From: Certhia americana
Taxonomy: Eukaryota > Chordata > Aves > Passeriformes > Certhiidae
Reading direction: 5' to 3'
Length of the DNA: 64,000 bases
Assembly (NCBI GenBank): GCA_018697195.1
Contig: JAGMWU010000048.1
Span: 1-64,000 of the forward strand
Part shown: in pieces, positions 39,801 through 52,200 of the stretch
Layout: each line of letters starts with the position of its first letter
How positions within the stretch are numbered: position 1 is the first letter of the stretch
Notes under the pieces: generated by a model
Seen by the model: only the letters and a program-made list of their open reading frames with translations
What the model was told of the DNA's origin: nothing
Databases searched by the model: none
Program-made: the position numbers and the translations under genes

Positions 39801-42800
39801 GTTTATTAGAATTGCTGACCAAATTAATTTCAGCTACTGCCTGGGGCAATCCTGAACCCTTCTCTGTTACTTTAATGCCCTTCTCTTGGATCTGCCTGCT
39901 GTGGAGGCATTAGCCATAACTGGCACTGCACGGCTAAAGGAGCAGCAATAAAAGTCCCAAGCACTACTGGCCTTTGAGTCCTCGTTTGATGGGACTAGCA
40001 AGCAGAAAACTGCAAGAGCTACAAGAATTCTCCTGTCAAGAACGAACACATGCGAAATGTGGTTGCATCTGTAGCATGACCCTGCTGTTGCCTCTCTTTT
40101 ATGCTGCACCATTGCTGTGCATCTTAAAACATCTGTGCCTTCCCAGTGACTGATTACCCAGAGACACGCAACAGAGCTCGGTATCTGTGCGAGGCCGGGG
40201 ACTGAACCCTGACTTTATTACAGAAGAGAGCTGGAGGGAGCTGTTTGCCAGAGATCCAAACTCTAGCCAACAAGTCCCTCCAGGCTCACTTGGAAAGGTC
40301 TTGTAACCTCACTGCCTTGTGCCTGCTGGGCTCAAAATGAAATGCAAACTTGCATGTTACTTGTGGACTTGGACGCACTATCCAAGGAGAGACAAATCAG
40401 GAGCCTGAGCATGAAGCATATGTTATGAGTCCAGAATAAAGTTTATCAGTCCTTAATGAAGTTCATGATAGGGGATTTTCACAGAGCCATTCCTCAATAT
40501 CTTTTTTGCTTTGGTGGTTGAGGGACCTGGTACAAGTTGGTTAAATGGTGATGTTTCATTCGCTTGCACATTTTGATGAAGTCTTTTATTAAATGTTGTT
40601 CGAAATCTGATGGCACATAAAAGCAAAGCTCGTTTCTCCAGTAAGTTTTTCCCAGCCTTCATTCACTTAGGCATGGTAAAGTTGCTAAAGAACCATCCAA
40701 CAAGTTTTCTTGACACTGCAGTGCAAATCAGGATATCTTGCAGTGCTACACTCTTAGGAAACATTTAGTCAGCTCCTAGACTTTCTGCAACCACATGCAT
40801 GCCATCATTAGAAGCAGTCTACACCTACTTCTTGTCCAGCTTCTGAAAACCATGAGTTAGCCTAAATGACCACCACTCATGGTATATTTAGAAAAGCTTG
40901 TTTGTGCTGATGCTATTTTCAGCTGTGTATAACACACACCTACTGACTCCTCCAAAGTGGAGCAGTCTAATTATTTAACTGTACAACATATTCACGCACC
41001 ACCTACTACAAAAGGCACATTCCTTTCTGAGCTAAACACTCTCCTTCACAGATGTAACACATCCCTTTACAGTATATAAGGTCCTGGGGCTCAGATGTGC
41101 AGCACAATGAGGATTGGCTTTCGCATGAGTTCAGCAGTTAAAAGGCTGAAGTTCCAATAAATGCTGAAACTTGACCTCTCTGAGAATCACCAACACAAAC
41201 ACATGCAGTCCATGGCATGCACTGCACTCCATTGGCACTCCTACCACTGTCCATGAAAGTTTTACTTGTTGTGTGCCATGGATTATTTAGTAGTAAATGT
41301 TACACTTGGCCAGAGTATCTGTAGCATCCAACTCCAACATGGCATTTCTTCTCCTCACTTTAGAGCAAAACTTCATTCTGACATCTTTCACAAACTCCAT
41401 TTCTACCCCTGGTATCCCACTACCTTCAGAATCTCTCATTTAAATCCATGCATTTAATTATTCCTGCCTCTGTGGCTGTTCTTGATCAAATCTCACTTCA
41501 TGGATTCTTGCCCAACTCTACAATTCAATCAAGATTTAACAGATTTCTGTAGCTTCCCAAATGGAGCTGTACTAACTTTCCTGCCTTTATCCTTTTAACA
41601 GGCTCACATAGAGAAGACAACAATGAAATGCATGGAACATGCTTTTGCCTAGAACTTCATCTTAAATTGAAATTTAACCAAAACAGAAACTATTATTTGG
41701 CGGAACACTTTTGGTTTCCCATTTAATAACAAGGAATGGAGTAAGAATAAAGTTTAAGATTCAGTGACATGGGAATTCAATGCTTACCTCTTGCTTTCAC
41801 CTCGAAGTCTTCAAAACATGAAACCAACCTCAAATTTCTCTGGAAAGTTCACCTTTGTTCCTACTCCTGCTTTTGCATTCCCAATTTTACCTGGATCCCA
41901 ATTCCTTGCAATCCCATTTCCACACAGCAAAGCATCCCATGGTAGTAGTAATGAGGATTTAAGTACCTAGTAAATCTGTTCTTCCCGAAGAAAGCTTGTG
42001 TGGATGAGGCTTACCCTGCTCACATCCTGCCCTTGCATAAACCCACCTTGTGTTGATGTTTTTGAGCAGCCCACAACTGGAATTAACTACCACAGAAAAC
42101 ACAAGTGTTATTGTACCAATCACATTAACTTGTTTAATGAAAAACCTACATTAAAAAGGGAGAAAAGGCAAGAGTCCCTAAGATATAAATGGGAATGTGT
42201 CCATCTGCTTCACCCCCAAATCTTGGCTGCAGTTTTGCTACCAACAGCACTATCCCGTGTACTCTGTGGCCTCCTCCAACCTCTCCCCCTCGTCTCATAC
42301 CCCCTCAGACACATCTTGCCACTCACAGGCAAAAAGCTTGCACTGTCAACAGCTTTAAACTTACTAAAAAAATCTTTGCCAGAGTATCTTGGCCTGTCCA
42401 TCTGCTCTGTGGAAAGCTGGTGATGAAGTCTCCCATCTTCAGGATCTTCTTTTATTCTCATGTCTTTAAATCTCAGGAGTACAAGAGATTTCTCCATCAC
42501 TCACACAAAGTGACAACTCATTATTAGATCAGTTCTGCACAGGTCTCTTAGAACTTGTGTGGTGTAAAGTATGTTCTTGTCTCTCCCCCAGGATTTGACA
42601 GCACAGAAATAAGAGATGGCAGCAGGATTCTGAACACAGTCTCACACCTGGGATGAAAGTCCTGAAAACCTGGAACTTTGTCCCTCATCTTTCCCTTATC
42701 CTCACCAACATTCACATCTGTACAAGTCTCCAGTGCTTCTAGAGTCAGGTACCAAAGAAAACTAAAAGCAAATAAATTATTGCACTAAAAAGAAATGGCA

Positions 42801-43170
42801 CTCTGCAAATCAGTCCATTCAAGTATTCTCCTGCAAGAAATTTAGTAAGTTCTTCCTCAAGGAGCCATCTCATTCAGCACTGTTTGACAGCAACATTAAA
42901 TCCACACATTTCATAACTAAGCCTTTGAAAAGTGATGGGGAGGGAGCTGTCATTTTGTAAGTGCTCAAAAATTAAACACAAATCAGCTGGTTAAGTGGGT
43001 AATAGCCTTGCAAAGTGAATGAAAGAAAGATTCCTCATTGACACCCCTTCCAAAACTGTGGGCATTTCATATCAAAAGCCTAAGCCTCATTTCCTATTCC
43101 TGATTAAAAAAACAATTCAGTGAAGCAGCAAGGAAACTTGGAAACAGCATCAGCAGGTGGGTTTAATTCT
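36821..43170. other. Non-coding stretch, no recognised gene
   Basis: Intronic-type sequence with a 19-nt poly(A) run (38476-38494) and a MIR-like SINE remnant at 40.1 kb, listed separately. The 40.43-40.68 kb part is AT-rich and unique. Nothing else with recognisable structure was seen. Confidence 0.55.
40141..40214 (-). mobile_element. Ancient MIR-like SINE remnant
   Basis: Read on the minus strand, a tRNA-type B box (ggttcagtccc) is followed by gctctgttgcgtg and ctgggtaatcagtcact. This is the order seen in the body of MIR-type amniote SINEs, where the B box leads into 'ctctgccac…ctgtgtgacc…ttgggcaagtcactt'. The match is diverged but collinear over about 70 bp. The tRNA A box and LINE-derived tail are not recognisable. 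Confidence 0.55.
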
Positions 43171-43256
43171 TTTTCCATTATTATCTCTCTATATAATTTA
43201 TATATATATATATATATAATCTCTATATAATATTTTTTCCATTATTATCTCTATAT
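43171..43256. repeat. TA-rich duplication with (TA)n core
   Basis: The 18-bp string ttttccattattatctct occurs at 43171 and again at 43235. The 64-bp spacing is filled by tatataattta and about nine TA units. This is a tandem duplication of a 64-bp unit whose inner part is a TA microsatellite, and it is likely to be length-variable. Confidence 0.9.
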
Positions 43257-43914
43257 ATAATTCACTCAAAAGGCATCAAAGTAATCAGTGGACACCAATT
43301 AGAAACTACTCCTCTCATATAGCTGTTCCCTATGCAAATGGGAGTGGACACTCCAAAAAGTACAAACTTCTGGTATAAACACAACTCCACCCTTTCCCCA
43401 CCATCTCCAAGGGAATATCTGTGGGAGAGAGATAGGGTGGAGGTTTTTGAGGGGAATGTTTTTCCTGACTTTGATACTAACTACATTTTCAGGATTCACA
43501 GGATAACATGTCACGTGTCCCTTTTTCCAGAGGGACACTACACTGTCAGCAACTCCCAAAGGCACTAACAATGCAAGGTTCACATAGAGGAAAAAAACAA
43601 CTCCCTTCTAACAGCCTCAAGCAAATAAAATTTCATCATTGTGAGGATGAATGGGAAACAAATGATAATTTGGGGGAAAACAGGAGCTCTGAAGGAACAG
43701 CTGCATAAGAAAATAGCATGTTAAAAGCTCAGAATTTAAGGGGGCACTAAGGATTATGAAAGAAAATGTTAAGAGGTTGGATGGGCTCTTCAGAACCCAC
43801 ACCTCCCAAGTTCTACTCTACAGTAATTCAGGAGCTCCCTTGGCTGTAAAACTTCCAGTATCTAAATAATCAACCACTAGAGATGCCTCTGAGCTTATAC
43901 AAGTCTAAAACAAG

Positions 43915-44034
43915 CACAGAATGGTTTGGGTAGGAAGGAACCTTTAAGTTCATCTCATTCCACTTCTGCCATCGGCAGGGACACCTGCCACCAGCCCAGG
44001 TTGCCCCAAGTCCTGTCCAGCCCTACCCAAGGGA
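43915..44034 (-). mobile_element. CR1 LINE 3' end
   Basis: The sequence begins cacagaatggtttggg and continues with ggaaggaacctttaagttc, then ggcagggacacctgcca and ccagcccaggttgcccc. This is the standard order for a bird CR1 3' end in reverse orientation. The terminal repeat is reduced to cacagaat at the left edge. The element is in the same direction as COL26A1. About 120 bp remain, typical of a 5'-truncated copy. Confidence 0.93.
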
Positions 44035-47000
44035 AGATTATGCTCACTCCTGATTAGAAATAAAGCAAATTCATAGGAAAGTCATGCTCTATGAACAGGT
44101 GGGTCCTTCACTTCTGAATTAAGACATACACAGCAGAAAGCATCCAGTGTATTGGGAAAGCCAATAGCTTATGAAAATACAAAAGATTCTCTACATTCCA
44201 GAATAATTTGATGTGAGCTAAAAAATTTAGGACAGTGTAATGGTACAGAATACAGCTTTCCCACTTATGTTAAGATAACATCTGTAGATATTTAGCACTT
44301 CAGATATTTTGACATTAGGTGCTCAATAAAATTCTCCTTGTTCAGATTAGAAATGTCAAAAAAAAAATGAAACTACTCAGATGCTGGAATGTAGTGTCAA
44401 AATATTTGGAAATCTACAGGGATTTTGTTTTGTTTTGGTTTTTACTATGTATTGTAAAGGAAGATGAACATTTAGAAATTGTTCAAGTAGTCACAGAGTG
44501 CTGATGCCAGAAAGTGCTCTCAGCAGACTGTGGATACGTCCAACGGTGACCACACGCTCCAGGAACTCTTCAGAAAATGTGACAATTTGATCAGGGGTGA
44601 CACATGTTATGCCTAAAGCCAGAGGTTGCTGAGTGGTCAGCACACAGCAAGTGGGGAAAACATCCTAGGGTGATTTGGGCAACTTCTGGTGCATCTTCTG
44701 TTGAAGAGACCACCAGAAGCACAAGCAGGAGGTGGAGAATTGGAGCAGCAGGAGGTGTATGTATGGAAGAATATACTTGGGGTAGGTATTGTCCAACACC
44801 TGTGACCTACATCACAAACATCAGTACTCAGGAAGGCACTTCCCCATATCAGCAATTCCAGCATGGGTGATCCACATGTTTTGATATTTTTTCATAAAAT
44901 ATTTTTGAAGGTGGATTTACAGAGATAGTTACCACATTTTACCGCCTACTTACCAACTGGGAAACTATTAGTAATTCACATTGCACTTAATAGTCTATAG
45001 AATGCATTCACATAATTTACTTAATGTGTCCAACAAACAAACTTTGGCATGAGAAGATGTTTTCAGAAAAAAAAAATTTGCTGTGTGGAATCAAATGTTG
45101 TACTTGGTTTCAAAGGTCTCAAATGAGAGCTAAGCTATATTCCCCTAAAGGAATTACTGAAACAGTCTCTGGTAGAGAACTACATCCCTGTTAGATCCAA
45201 ACTTGGAGGGAAGGAACCTCAGTTTGCCATGTTTGCAGCACAGAACTGCCCAGCCAGTCAGAGGGCACTAAAAACACCACCTTGGGGAGACTTTCACTGT
45301 TCACACAGAAGCTTTTGTTTTATGACAGCAGCTGGACTCAGCTGCAGTAGGCAAACATCACTGAACCAGGATTCAGCAGAACAGGACAGGCACTGCAATG
45401 GCTCTGACTCCCACTGTTTTCTCTTACACTTTCTCAGTTTCTAAGGGAAGATGGAAAAGCTCAGTGGCAGCAAAAAGCTGTGCTGAGGAAGGAACTGAGG
45501 GAGTTGAGAAAAGGAGAACACACAAGCTCAACTCTTGGAGAGAACTGCTGTGATACTACAGGAAATATTACTTCATAATCTCTGTGTTGCATTTTCACAT
45601 CACAGACAGTTCTGTGTTTTAATGGTTCATGGGGAAGAAGGACAGGGCTTGGAGAAGTGAGGTCCCATTAACACCACTTTGAATTCCCTTCCCTTCAGAG
45701 TACTTCAATGGGATTTCAAACTTTCAGGTCTCTTGTTTTGATGTCTTTTCTCACAGTCTCATCAAATTTTGTCTTGTAATTGCATTTGCTCATTTAAGAT
45801 TTTCCTGGCAGTGTTGTTCTGCATCTCTCCTCCCGAGACCAAGAAATTTTGTAAACCAGCAGTAAAAATTAAAAGGGTTTTTGCACTCTATCATACCAAG
45901 AAGAAAGTCCTCATTTTATTATGCTGCTTTGAAAACTGTAAACACATGGGAATCTAAGGGGCTTGAAAACAGGATGACAAGAAAGATGCAAACAATAGTT
46001 ATTAGAAGTAGATCATAACATTCCAAGAACTGAAGTGAGGAGGGGGAGACATTAAAAAAAAAAGGAAGTTCTCCACTTAAGCCATTACTTGAACAAGGCT
46101 GCTCAAATTTCCTATCTTACTTGCATTCTTACGAAAGGAAAAAAAAAAAAGTAAGCTTGGAATCACAATAGCATCACTTTAGAGGTGCTGAGGTTACTCT
46201 GGGGGCTGTTTCTTGCCCAAACAGCTAAGCTGTCTACCACCAATCTGCTTCTGGGGTAAGTAGGATACTGGCTACTGTCCCAAACTCAAGCAGTACAAAC
46301 AAACAAGGAAGAAAGCTATGCTATATTTGTAAAGTAAAATAAGACCTCGCCTGGCTGGAGAGCTTCAGGGCAGCCCTGAGCCCCTGAACTTGCTGGGGAC
46401 ACTTTTCCTCTCCCAAGAGGTTCCACTTGCCTTTGAACTTTCAGCCATACAGAAAAAAAGGCTGAGTTGAAATGTCAGCATCATCTTGGATTCAAATCAA
46501 TCAGCTTGATGCATGATTGCAATGGCTAAACCACTTCACCCCTGCACTGCCCTCATCCATATGTTCTTTATATCAGCAGTCAGCAGACTGGGTGGCTCAG
46601 TGCATTCATTTCCTGTCCTAGGCTTGGGCTCCACTTTAATCAAAACAAAAACCCCCTGAAACTGGAAAATAAAAGTTAGTATCTAGTGACAGTTATATTC
46701 ACCAGACTGGTTTGCATCAAGTCTTTTTCTCTATCCAAGGAAGTTGCAAGAAACCCTTCAGGAAGGCCTGGTACAACTGGTGATTTTTGACTATCAACTC
46801 GATGAGCAGAACATAGTTCTACAAAACCTGTAACGGAACTGGAGATCTTTCAAATACTGACATACCTTGGACTGAGTAGAAAGCAAGGAAAGGAAGGGGA
46901 GAAAGCCCCAGGAAGTGTCAGCTTAAAAAAGGAAACGGGTTGGAAACAGATTAATTTACCTCAGTAAATTAATGGCCCACTGGAAAGCCGAATCTCCCTC

Positions 47001-50000
47001 CACCTCTAGAGCTGGGCTTCCTCCAGACAATGCTGCTCTTTATCAGCTTCAAGGCAGGAGTTAGATTCCCAGATAATTTAAATCTAAAAAAGTGCGGCTT
47101 TCAGCCTTTATACAGGTGCCTGTCAGCAGTGACAGTTTAGTGGTTACTGTCTCAAGCTAAACCTATCAGCTGAGGATGGAGACACCTCAGTGATTGAATT
47201 GCATTTAACAGCTTGCTCTAGCAGAGGGGAGTTTTCCCATTGAAGGTGTGTTCCAGCCAACCAGTCCCATCAGGAGTCTGTCATACACTGGGGTTGGACA
47301 CCCACACTGAACTGCTGCTCTTGCAAAAGAAAAGCCAACCTGCAATTTGGGAGATCACAACAAGTTATGATATCAGAAATAGCTGCAGACTCTGAATGGC
47401 TTCAGATTCTTCAACTTCTTTCCTTGGTTCACCCTCTCCCTGTCCTGTCTTCCCTCATAAAATACTAAAAGAAATAAATTTTTAAAGGGCAAGAAAGGCT
47501 TGATATAAGGATAGCTAGTAAAAATAATCTATCCTCCAGATATCCTACAGTGGTTCCCCCAAAGACTCTGTTCCAGAACAGCACAAAAACAGAGCAAATA
47601 TTAACTCTGCTCACTGGGGGGTTAAAGAAGAAATCAGTAGATCTTATAGCCAGATTTATATCATCAGGATGCAAAGACCCCCATCAGCCATGCCCATTCA
47701 CACACAACTCCCAGAACTCTTCTATGAGCTTAATCAATCCATTATCTGCTGGCTTGATCCATCCTACTGAGGGAAACACATCCTTACTGTTCCAAGATCC
47801 ATTGGGAAAGGAAGTGTTTCCATCAGTCTCTGGAACCAGGAGATGTTGCAGTGGAAGCTCAGAGCCACTGCAGCTGCCATCCCTTTGGTCACAGTGACTA
47901 TCAGAGGACAGGAGGATTTCCAACACAGCAAGAAAGCAAATTAAAAATAAATAGCACAGGTCCAGGCAGCCTCCAGTCATACCTACCTCACATCAACTTC
48001 TAAAGCACCAGCTGCACATAGTGAAATGAAATGTTGAGGAAAAATCTAACTACCAAAGAAAGATAAAAGCATTTTGAGGTTCTGCCCTGGTAATTCACTG
48101 TGGTTTCATCACTACACTGTTTTTGTTTTGCTTCAGTTTAGTTTTCTGTTTCCTTTTTAGTCTGCTGTTTCCAGGAAGAACTCACACAGATAAGCATCCT
48201 ATCCTCTGAGAGGAACCAAACTTGCAATAGGGGAGAGCACAGAAAGAAAAGAATACAAAAGGCCTTATACTGGGTTGCCAAAAACCCTAAAACAGCCTCT
48301 CTTTAGCTTTTTGTACTTCCATTTCCTACCTAACGCTAACATTAAGAATTAACATAAGGAGTAAGTAAATATTTCCATTTTAAAATTGACAGCTTGAAGG
48401 GCCATGCAGACCACTAGCACCAGTATTTACACTAAAAACTAAGTGGCACAACCCTGCTGCACTAGAAAGGGGTGTTTTTTCTTTCATTCAAGGATATGGG
48501 ACTGTCAGTAGCACCAGATGTTTTAAAGAGAGGAAAAAAGAGGTAAAAATAATCTCAAACATGAAAGTAAGGACTTACTACTGGCTCTCTTCTCACACTC
48601 CACAGACCATATTCAAGCCCAAAAGAACAGTTCCACCTTGAAAAGTAACCGTATAAAATTGTCACCTCGTTCCACAGACCTGCTCCTGCGAGATCGCTGC
48701 TGGCTTTCTACAACATGCTTATGTTGGCTTTTTATTTCCACTGAACTCTGCTGAGACAGATCTGGCACTGTGGGAGGGAGCTGGAATCTCTTCTTTGCAC
48801 CAGCAGCACCACTAAGCTGCAATAACTCACACCTGTCCAAACCTACAGGCACGAACAGGCTGCACACAGGGGCTCCTCAGGTCACCAGGCACTCCCTCAC
48901 CCAGCTACACTGGAAGTGACAGCTCTGCCACCATCCTCTGCTCCCCCTTTCCTTGTAGGGACAGGTAAAAACTCAAGCTGCACAAAGCAGATCTCTCAGG
49001 ATCACTTCTTTTAACATTATGCTAAATGTAAATCTCTCTCCTGCAGACTGCAGCTTTGGGTAGCTTTGCCACTGTGTAAGACTTTCCTGGAGCTTCTGGG
49101 AAGCTATTGTTTCCTCAGCAGCCTGGAGCCAGCTGCTGTCTGCAGCCATTGCTCTTTGGGACTGTAATGAGACAACTTCCTAGTCAGAGATTTGCCTGAA
49201 CTGTGTGATTGGTATTAAGATATCACAGCACAAAGAAAACAAGTACAAACAGCAGACTCAGAGATGTTGGACACCCTCACTGACCCTTCAGCAGCCAGAG
49301 ACAGGCTGTGGTGACCTGATGCAAATGAACAGAGAACTCCAGGTTTAGTTTCTCTCATTCATAAGCTATGAAATCTCAAGTCAGGTTCAGCAGATGCCTT
49401 AATGCCTAAATGTGAAACTTGGTGGAGAAGCAGGACTTGTTTCAAACCCTCAGAAGTGACAGTTAAAGTAGAAATTGTCAGGAAAAAAAATGTAAAACAT
49501 GCCCTATTGTGATAAAAAAAAGGAAAATACTTTTTCCTTCTGCTCTGGAAAGAGCCCTCTGTTTTCCTCCATGTGGAGAGAATTGTGTTTTTACATGCAC
49601 TGTGCAACATGAATGTTGCATCAATAAGTTAAGGAGCAGGTAGAAAGAGGAACCAAAGGAATTGATTCAAAGCTCTCTGGGAGCACACATTATTTATGTC
49701 CAGACCTTACAGGCATAAAACGTTCAGAAGCAGCCATCTAGGGACCAGCTTTTATTGGACACAGCAACTGATGGTGATAACAGGGACAGGGAGAAGATAA
49801 CACACGAGAAGGAGAAAGCACATTTTCTGAACACAACAGGGATGAGCACATCTCTAAACAGGTCATCCCTGATTCCCTTTTCTTTATTTCTTTCCCCCTC
49901 CCTGTTCAGGCCTGTTTGCAGGCATTCAGATTGATCTATTTTCCAAGACCACCTTTCAGAGCTCGTGTGTGGCATTCAGATAACAATGGGAAGTGAAGGG

Positions 50001-50110
50001 AACAGGTGATTTAAGAGGTGTAGGGGTATATTAAGGAACAAATCCCAGCTCAAGGCAGCCAGTCCATCCTTGCTGCTCCATAAGGACAGAGGCATTGCTG
50101 GATAACTCAC
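44035..50110. other. Non-coding stretch, no recognised gene
   Basis: Intronic-type sequence. It includes small A-rich runs (44.36, 46.05 and 46.14 kb) and a conserved-looking block at 46.92-47.22 kb, listed separately. No repeat family or exon was recognised up to the COL26A1 donor at 50110. Confidence 0.55.
46920..47220. promoter_or_regulatory. Candidate conserved non-coding block
   Basis: Unique sequence with paired homeodomain-type cores (cagattaatttacc and cagtaaattaatgg form a near-palindromic pair around 46950-46975), an E-box-like cagctg motif and a cluster of GATA or TATC strings. It has no repeat features. The enhancer reading is a guess from texture. Confidence 0.25.
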
Positions 50111-50214
50111 CCTCCTCACAGTTGCTCCCCGTGAAGCCAGGACAGCACCTCCACTCCAGCGTGGTCACAGTTCTGTAGGACATTTTGTACGTGGGCCTGA
50201 TGAGAGTCCTGTAA
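50111..50214 (-). CDS. COL26A1: COL26A1 exon, second part of EMI domain
   Basis: This internal exon is 104 bp and follows the 61.4-kb exon in transcript order. Its first base completes the split Ser codon. It then reads YRTLIRPTYKMSYRTV, TLEWRCCPGFTG and SNCEE, which supply the last three EMI cysteines (CC and C) and the typical WRCCPG closing motif. The phases fit exactly (2 in, 1 out), so the two exons give a continuous seven-cysteine EMI domain. On the minus strand the acceptor is preceded by a branch-like ctgac and a tccttttttgtgttag tract, and the donor G|gtgagt is near consensus. In the mammalian protein the next residues are the Cys-Met-Asn-Cys stretch and the coiled coil, encoded by a further exon that I could not find in 1-50110. 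The reading frame is intact, so the gene looks functional. Confidence 0.94.
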
Positions 50215-50346
50215 CTAACACAAAAAAGGAGTCAGCAGAATACAGTGACCTACTCAAGGACATCTTCCCACCTGGATACACCCCAGAACACCCAGCAAAC
50301 CCCAGCTACAGAAAAAGGAGTCACACAACATCAATATCAGCAAGGA

Positions 50347-50352
50347 TTTATT
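50347..50352 (-). promoter_or_regulatory. Intronic poly(A) signal, sense to gene
   Basis: A perfect aataaa on the gene's strand lies about 130 bp before the acceptor of the 50.1-kb exon. It is followed about 20 nt later by tgatgttgtgtg, a GT-rich downstream element. The combination could allow intronic polyadenylation that truncates the transcript within the EMI domain, or it may belong to the neighbouring LTR-like block. Use is unproven. Confidence 0.3.
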
Positions 50353-50358
50353 AGAGCG

Positions 50359-50693
50359 TGTGTGGGGCTGACAATTCTGTGTCTCTGAAACTTCATTGCT
50401 GAAGGCCTGTCAGGATCTTTTCTTCCCAAGGGAAAGCTTCTTACTTTCCCAAGAGAAATTTTGTAAACATACTGTCCAAACAATATTCTTTCTCAAAACA
50501 ATAGGTGGTGTTTTTCATCCTTGTTTTTCATAACATATTGTTTCTCTTACTTAGCCAATGGTCATAGGGAAGGTGCTGTTCCCATTCACCAATCACTTTT
50601 TACTTAGTGAAGTACCTTATATAAGGTGCTCCATTTTGTTCTGATGAATTTATTTGGAGTCTGTGTGTTTCTGTTCATAAGTAACAGCAACAG
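50359..50693 (+). mobile_element. Probable LTR fragment with promoter boxes
   Basis: The block contains two CCAAT boxes (50555 and 50589) followed at ordinary promoter spacing by a palindromic TATA element, ccttatataagg, at 50615-50626. Such an arrangement fits the U3 part of an avian endogenous retrovirus LTR. A degenerate poly(A) signal (gatgaatttattt) follows about 20 bp after the TATA box. Limits are approximate and no target-site duplication was found. Orientation is not certain: an aataaa with a GT-rich stretch lies on the minus strand at 50347-50352, just outside this block. The element ends only about 0.15 kb from the COL26A1 exon. It is non-coding. Confidence 0.5.
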
Positions 50694-52200
50694 AGTATGG
50701 ATCTGATTCAACTGCTTTTTTCCTCCTTAAGCCCTCATACTCCATTGGCTTTTCCCCACACCTCTCCTCCTGCAGGAACCACCAGCAGCTTTGTGGAGAT
50801 CTCGCCACTACAAAGCCCTGCAAGTAGCCGAGATGATGACTTGTTTCCCACACTCTCCCTTCATGTTGACTTCTGGGACATTGAACAGGGGCTGTCAATA
50901 GCCTTCCCTCACTCAGCAGTAATAGTTTCCCATCCCCAAGGTGCCTTCCCTTTCCGCACCACTCAGACCTGGGATGTACTAACACATCAACATGACAACT
51001 ACACCTTCACGGTGACTTTCATGGAGCCTTTTTCCTATAGATAGCTATCTGACCAGTCCCCCCATCTGAAATAGGGTCACACTCCTCTGGACCATGACCA
51101 AGATTCTGCAGGACAGGTTTGTGAGCTCTGTGAGCAGCACAGCATCCCCAGGGTCCCAATTACAGCACGAGCACTGCCATGCCCCTCTGGGAACTGGAGG
51201 GTGACCTGCAGACACAGCAGGGCTGTGCAAGGCACCAGTGATTCTGAAGTCAACACAAAACAGATAGCTGCATGAGTGACAACTTTTCCTTTAAAACAGC
51301 AGCTTGTTAAAGCTAGCAGCTCAAGAGTTTTCCCAGTATACAGCCAAACAAGTCACTGCTGCTATTCATGAAGCTAAACGCAAACACAGAAGTTGTACTC
51401 TACAAGCTCCCCTCAAAATTCCTACCCTTATTTAACAGCCAAAAGAATTTGGCACACACAGGGAAAGTCTGAAGCTTTGGGATTCCAGTGTTGCAGGCTG
51501 CAGCTTATGCTTGTCTCTCCAAGCCAGGCAGACACAAGCCCTGAGCACCCTGACCCTGGGGAAGAGGCTCCTCCTGCTGAGAGCCGGCAGCAGACAGAGC
51601 ACTGCCCCGGGCTTGGCTGGGCACAGGGGAAAATGGAGCTAGAGGCTGCATGAATCTCATCCAAAATTCCTCCAAATGGAGGCAGGTGTACACCCAGGAC
51701 AGCACTATAGTGACTGGTAGCTACTCCAAAGAGCAGTAACAAAGGCTTGCCAGGAGAGGCTGCCCATGTGTGTCTTGGAAAGAAAGGAGCAGCTCAGTCG
51801 TGGTTAGCAGAGTCTAATTTCTCAGGAAGCTGTTTGCTGATGATTTGTGCCAGCTGCCAAACACAGAAACTTAAGTTCTCCTATAGCCACTAGAGAGGGG
51901 GGGCTGCACAAGCTCCCTCCTGAGCACAGGGCTGCCTGCCCTGGGAACAGCCTCACCCAGAGACAGGAGAGCAGTGCTGTCTCCTGAGAACATGATGCCC
52001 TCACCCTTGGATCTGCCATAAAGCACACCAGTCACTGCTAATAGCCACAGCTGTGACCCAAGCACTTGTCTGGTATGAGCTGCACAGAGCCAGCTCATGC
52101 CAGCTCTTTCTTTCCTCCTCTGGTGTTCAGGAGTCCACAGTCATGTGTGAGTTTGAGGGCTTAGAGCACACTGAGGTAGGTAGACCTTCAGAAATTTTTC

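Larger units (their letters stand above)
1..50110 (-). other. COL26A1: COL26A1 downstream intron (partial, inferred)
   Basis: Everything left of the 50.1-kb exon is most simply the next intron of the same gene. I looked on the minus strand for the following family segment (Cys-Met-Asn-Cys followed by a Leu/Glu-rich coiled coil) and for runs of Gly-X-Y codons, and found neither. I also saw no convincing exon of another gene on either strand. All open frames here are short and lack family motifs. That the interval is entirely intronic is an inference; a small exon could be missed by eye, and an unrelated nested transcript cannot be excluded. Confidence 0.6.

Noticed and set aside
40180..40214. 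Possible tRNA gene from the B-box match
   Set aside because: No A box at the right distance and no cloverleaf stems; better explained as a SINE remnant.
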